The notes under the pieces: model-generated
Told to the model about the DNA's origin: nothing
The model's database searches: none
Seen by the model: only the letters and a program-made list of their open reading frames with translations
Made by a program: the position numbers and the translations under genes
Origin: Rostratula benghalensis
Lineage: Eukaryota > Chordata > Aves > Charadriiformes > Rostratulidae
DNA: 64,000 bases
Direction: 5' to 3'
NCBI GenBank assembly: GCA_013399305.1
Contig: VXAI01000019.1
Coordinates: 7,676,754 to 7,740,753 of the forward strand
Shown here: piece after piece, positions 61,801 to 64,000 of the stretch
How the letters are laid out: each line of letters opens with the position of its first letter
Numbering within the stretch: the first letter of the stretch is position 1

Positions 61801-64000
61801 GCAATTACTGCACAAGATATGCCATGGCTCGCACTCATTACATCCAGGCAATAATTTTTCCTTTTCAGAAATGCTCAGGCTCTTTTCCTCCCCTGTGAAT
61901 TTGCCTCCTAATCAAGCGTTCGTTAATGAAAACACAGCATCCATAGAAATCACAGTTTCTGAAAACCTCTGATTTAGCACATATTAAGCATTTTATTTTA
62001 CAAAAAAAAAAAAAAAAAAAAGAGAGAGAAGAGGATTTTAACTCAGACTGGTTTTAGATGTTAAAAATAATACAGAATAATTGCTTTTAATAGGACTATA
62101 ATATAGTTGGTTCATTGCTCCCCCAAAAATGCCTATTTTGAACAAAGTGCAAACCCATTTATTTTAATAATCTTGGAGATGTAGTCAAGTAAACGTTCTT
62201 TTAAGGTTCATGAGGTGCTGAACACAACTCTGATGCTTAGATTACATTTGGAACAATCCACAAAAGCAAGTGTTTGAGTGGCACCAGTTTCTGAAACTTT
62301 CCTAATAAAACAATGGCAAAGTGATGTTACACAAAGTCTTACTTTAAACAACAGGAGCAATACCCTCTCATCTGCCCACCCCTTGGTGCAAAAGGAGAAT
62401 CCAGGGAAAAGAACGCTTTGTTTCTATTATTCTATCCAAACAATGGATTTTGACCACTTTTTCCTCTTTGGACAAAAGGTTCTTAGCTAAGAAAGCATCT
62501 CGGCCTTAAGAAAAGCAGCCTGATAGATGGTGTGTTTCCTGCTCTTCTGGTTTCTTGATAATCCTCATTGCTGGTATCCAGAGACATTATTCCATGTGAA
62601 GCCCTGCACTGGCCTTAACACTCATTGCTGTCACGGCTCATTAGATAACTTAATGCCAGGAGACAGCAAACCACCTTCTGTTTCCATCACTAGTGATATC
62701 AACAAGCATTTGTTTGAAAAAAGTTCTTCTTTTTTTTTTCCAGACTCTCTGCATTATTGACTGTTTTTCAAATATTTCACTTGCCTTGGACAAGAAAGAA
62801 CAACACCACATCCTTCTTGGTTTTACAGAGAGGCATCATTTTAGCCCATAGGCAGCAAGGTCGGGTGAAAGGTGAAGTATCAGGTGAAAACACTGTGAAC
62901 TAAGACTGGAGTAAGTTAAATCAGTGGAAACAAGCTGGAACAAGAAGTCTTGTTTAGCCGATATAAGATTCTTCAAATACATAAAAGCAACTGCCATTGA
63001 GATGTCTGATAAAATTTGGATGATCCCGGGGTGATCAGACAAATTCTAGTATCATTTGCTGGAAGGGTGTAAAGAAGAGATTGGTCAACAAGACTTCAGT
63101 TTCACAAGGATGGTTTCCAGAAGTCAAAACAGGGCAACACTGGCACTAATTGTACTCAGGGACATCAAGTTCTGTGCCCAGCTGGGTCTTAAATATTCAT
63201 TGGGGGAAGATAAATATATAAGGGACACTGCTTTGGGATAAAAGAATAACTAGGCAAAGTGTTGGCATGCTTTGAAGGCCTACTTTCTATATCTTCCTCT
63301 GATTTCTCTTATAGAATCCATTCATTTAAACAAGAAAAACAAACCAAAACAAAGCAAAGAGAGTGTTTCTGACTCAGCTTCAAGAAGCAGATAAACATAG
63401 AGTGTACTGGTCACCAAAGCAATCGATCAAATTCACTTCTGTAGATATTACTCGGGTTCACCCTGGCATGGTCATTTCTTAGCTTCTTTTTCTAAGTTTT
63501 GCCTATCTGGTGCCCAATTGCACCATTTCTACCACCAAAGAACAACCTAATTTCCTGAGAGGGGCTCTAAGTCTCTGAGCCCCTCAGAGATGATGATTGA
63601 TGAATGCAATCAAGCAAATTTTCACTGACAAGAATTGCAAAATCCAACCCAAATGTTTTGGTTTACTTCCATTAATTGGTGACTGCAATTTTAAATGGGA
63701 TTTAATTAACACAACTACTCCCCCCTATTGTTTCAATATCTCAACATCAATTATTTTCTGGAGAAATGTGAAGTTTGACAGTGTTCATCAGCAATTGAAA
63801 AACAAACAAAGCCATTATACTGAGATTAAATTATTTCAAAATCTAATATTAAAGAAAATTCAAAGTGAAATTTGTGCTTAAATCTAAATACATAAAGGAA
63901 AGATGTGTAGTAAGGCACTGAAATCACTTCCAGATCATAAACACACAGCTGTTCTATACTGCACTTGAAATACAGTGTTCTTTTAATTCAGTTTCGGTTT

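Larger units (their letters stand above)
46642..64000. other. Intergenic desert, distal part
   Basis: These 17 kb contain four CR1 remnants (49843, 53135, 55952, 58574), the AT-rich tract at 56.6 kb and the G-quadruplex at 57.75 kb. No gene was found up to the window end. The segments 47480-47900, 59150-59480 and 61320-61980 are repeat-free with many homeobox-type motifs and some CpG. The VEGFC neighbours known from synteny (for example SPCS3) are not in reach. Confidence 0.8.

Noticed and set aside
1..64000. Endogenous retrovirus, CRISPR array, operon or prokaryotic-type system
   Set aside because: I saw no paired LTRs, gag/pol motifs or regularly spaced repeats. The window is ordinary vertebrate chromosomal DNA.

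Overview
The window is vertebrate nuclear DNA, most probably from a bird. It is AT-rich and intron-rich, with splice sites of the GT-AG type. Its dispersed repeats are CR1 LINE 3' ends, recognisable by the ending around 'aaggtcccttccaaccc' followed by 'attctatgattctatga'. CR1 is the dominant LINE of birds. I see no mammalian Alu or L1. The species cannot be fixed from this window.

The only gene I can support is VEGFC (vascular endothelial growth factor C), on the + strand. Exons 2 to 7 are present at 2634-2847, 4906-5096, 13630-13781, 16754-16863, 17118-17448 and 20698-20812. The 3'UTR follows, with an AATAAA signal at 21247-21252. Exon lengths are 214, 191, 152, 110, 331 and 115 nt. They join in phase to give 370 residues and a stop. 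Exon 1 (5'UTR, signal peptide, start of the propeptide) lies off the left edge. If it has the 49 codons of mammalian VEGFC, the precursor is 419 residues, and both known proteolytic cleavage sites fall at the expected positions. The frame is intact, so this is a functional gene copy.

Between exons, intron 3 (8.5 kb) holds a long (TTCCC)n repeat interrupted by a 100-N assembly gap, and a strong G-quadruplex motif. Five CR1 remnants sit in introns. One of them, in intron 4, ends about 20 nt before exon 5 and seems to supply that exon's branch point.

From about 21.3 kb to the end (42.7 kb) I find no coding gene. This is intergenic desert downstream of VEGFC, with eight more CR1 remnants, simple repeats, a 20-N gap (24275-24294) and one single N (47290). 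Several repeat-free blocks rich in TAAT, forkhead or TCF-type motifs look like candidate conserved regulatory elements: near 37.3-37.5, 41.3-41.6, 47.5-47.9, 59.1-59.5 and 61.3-62.0 kb. They are inferences from sequence texture and need alignment to other genomes. I found no previously undescribed protein system. The most interesting points are the CR1-derived branch point at exon 5, the forkhead-site cluster at 37.39-37.45 kb, and the structure-forming repeats in intron 3.
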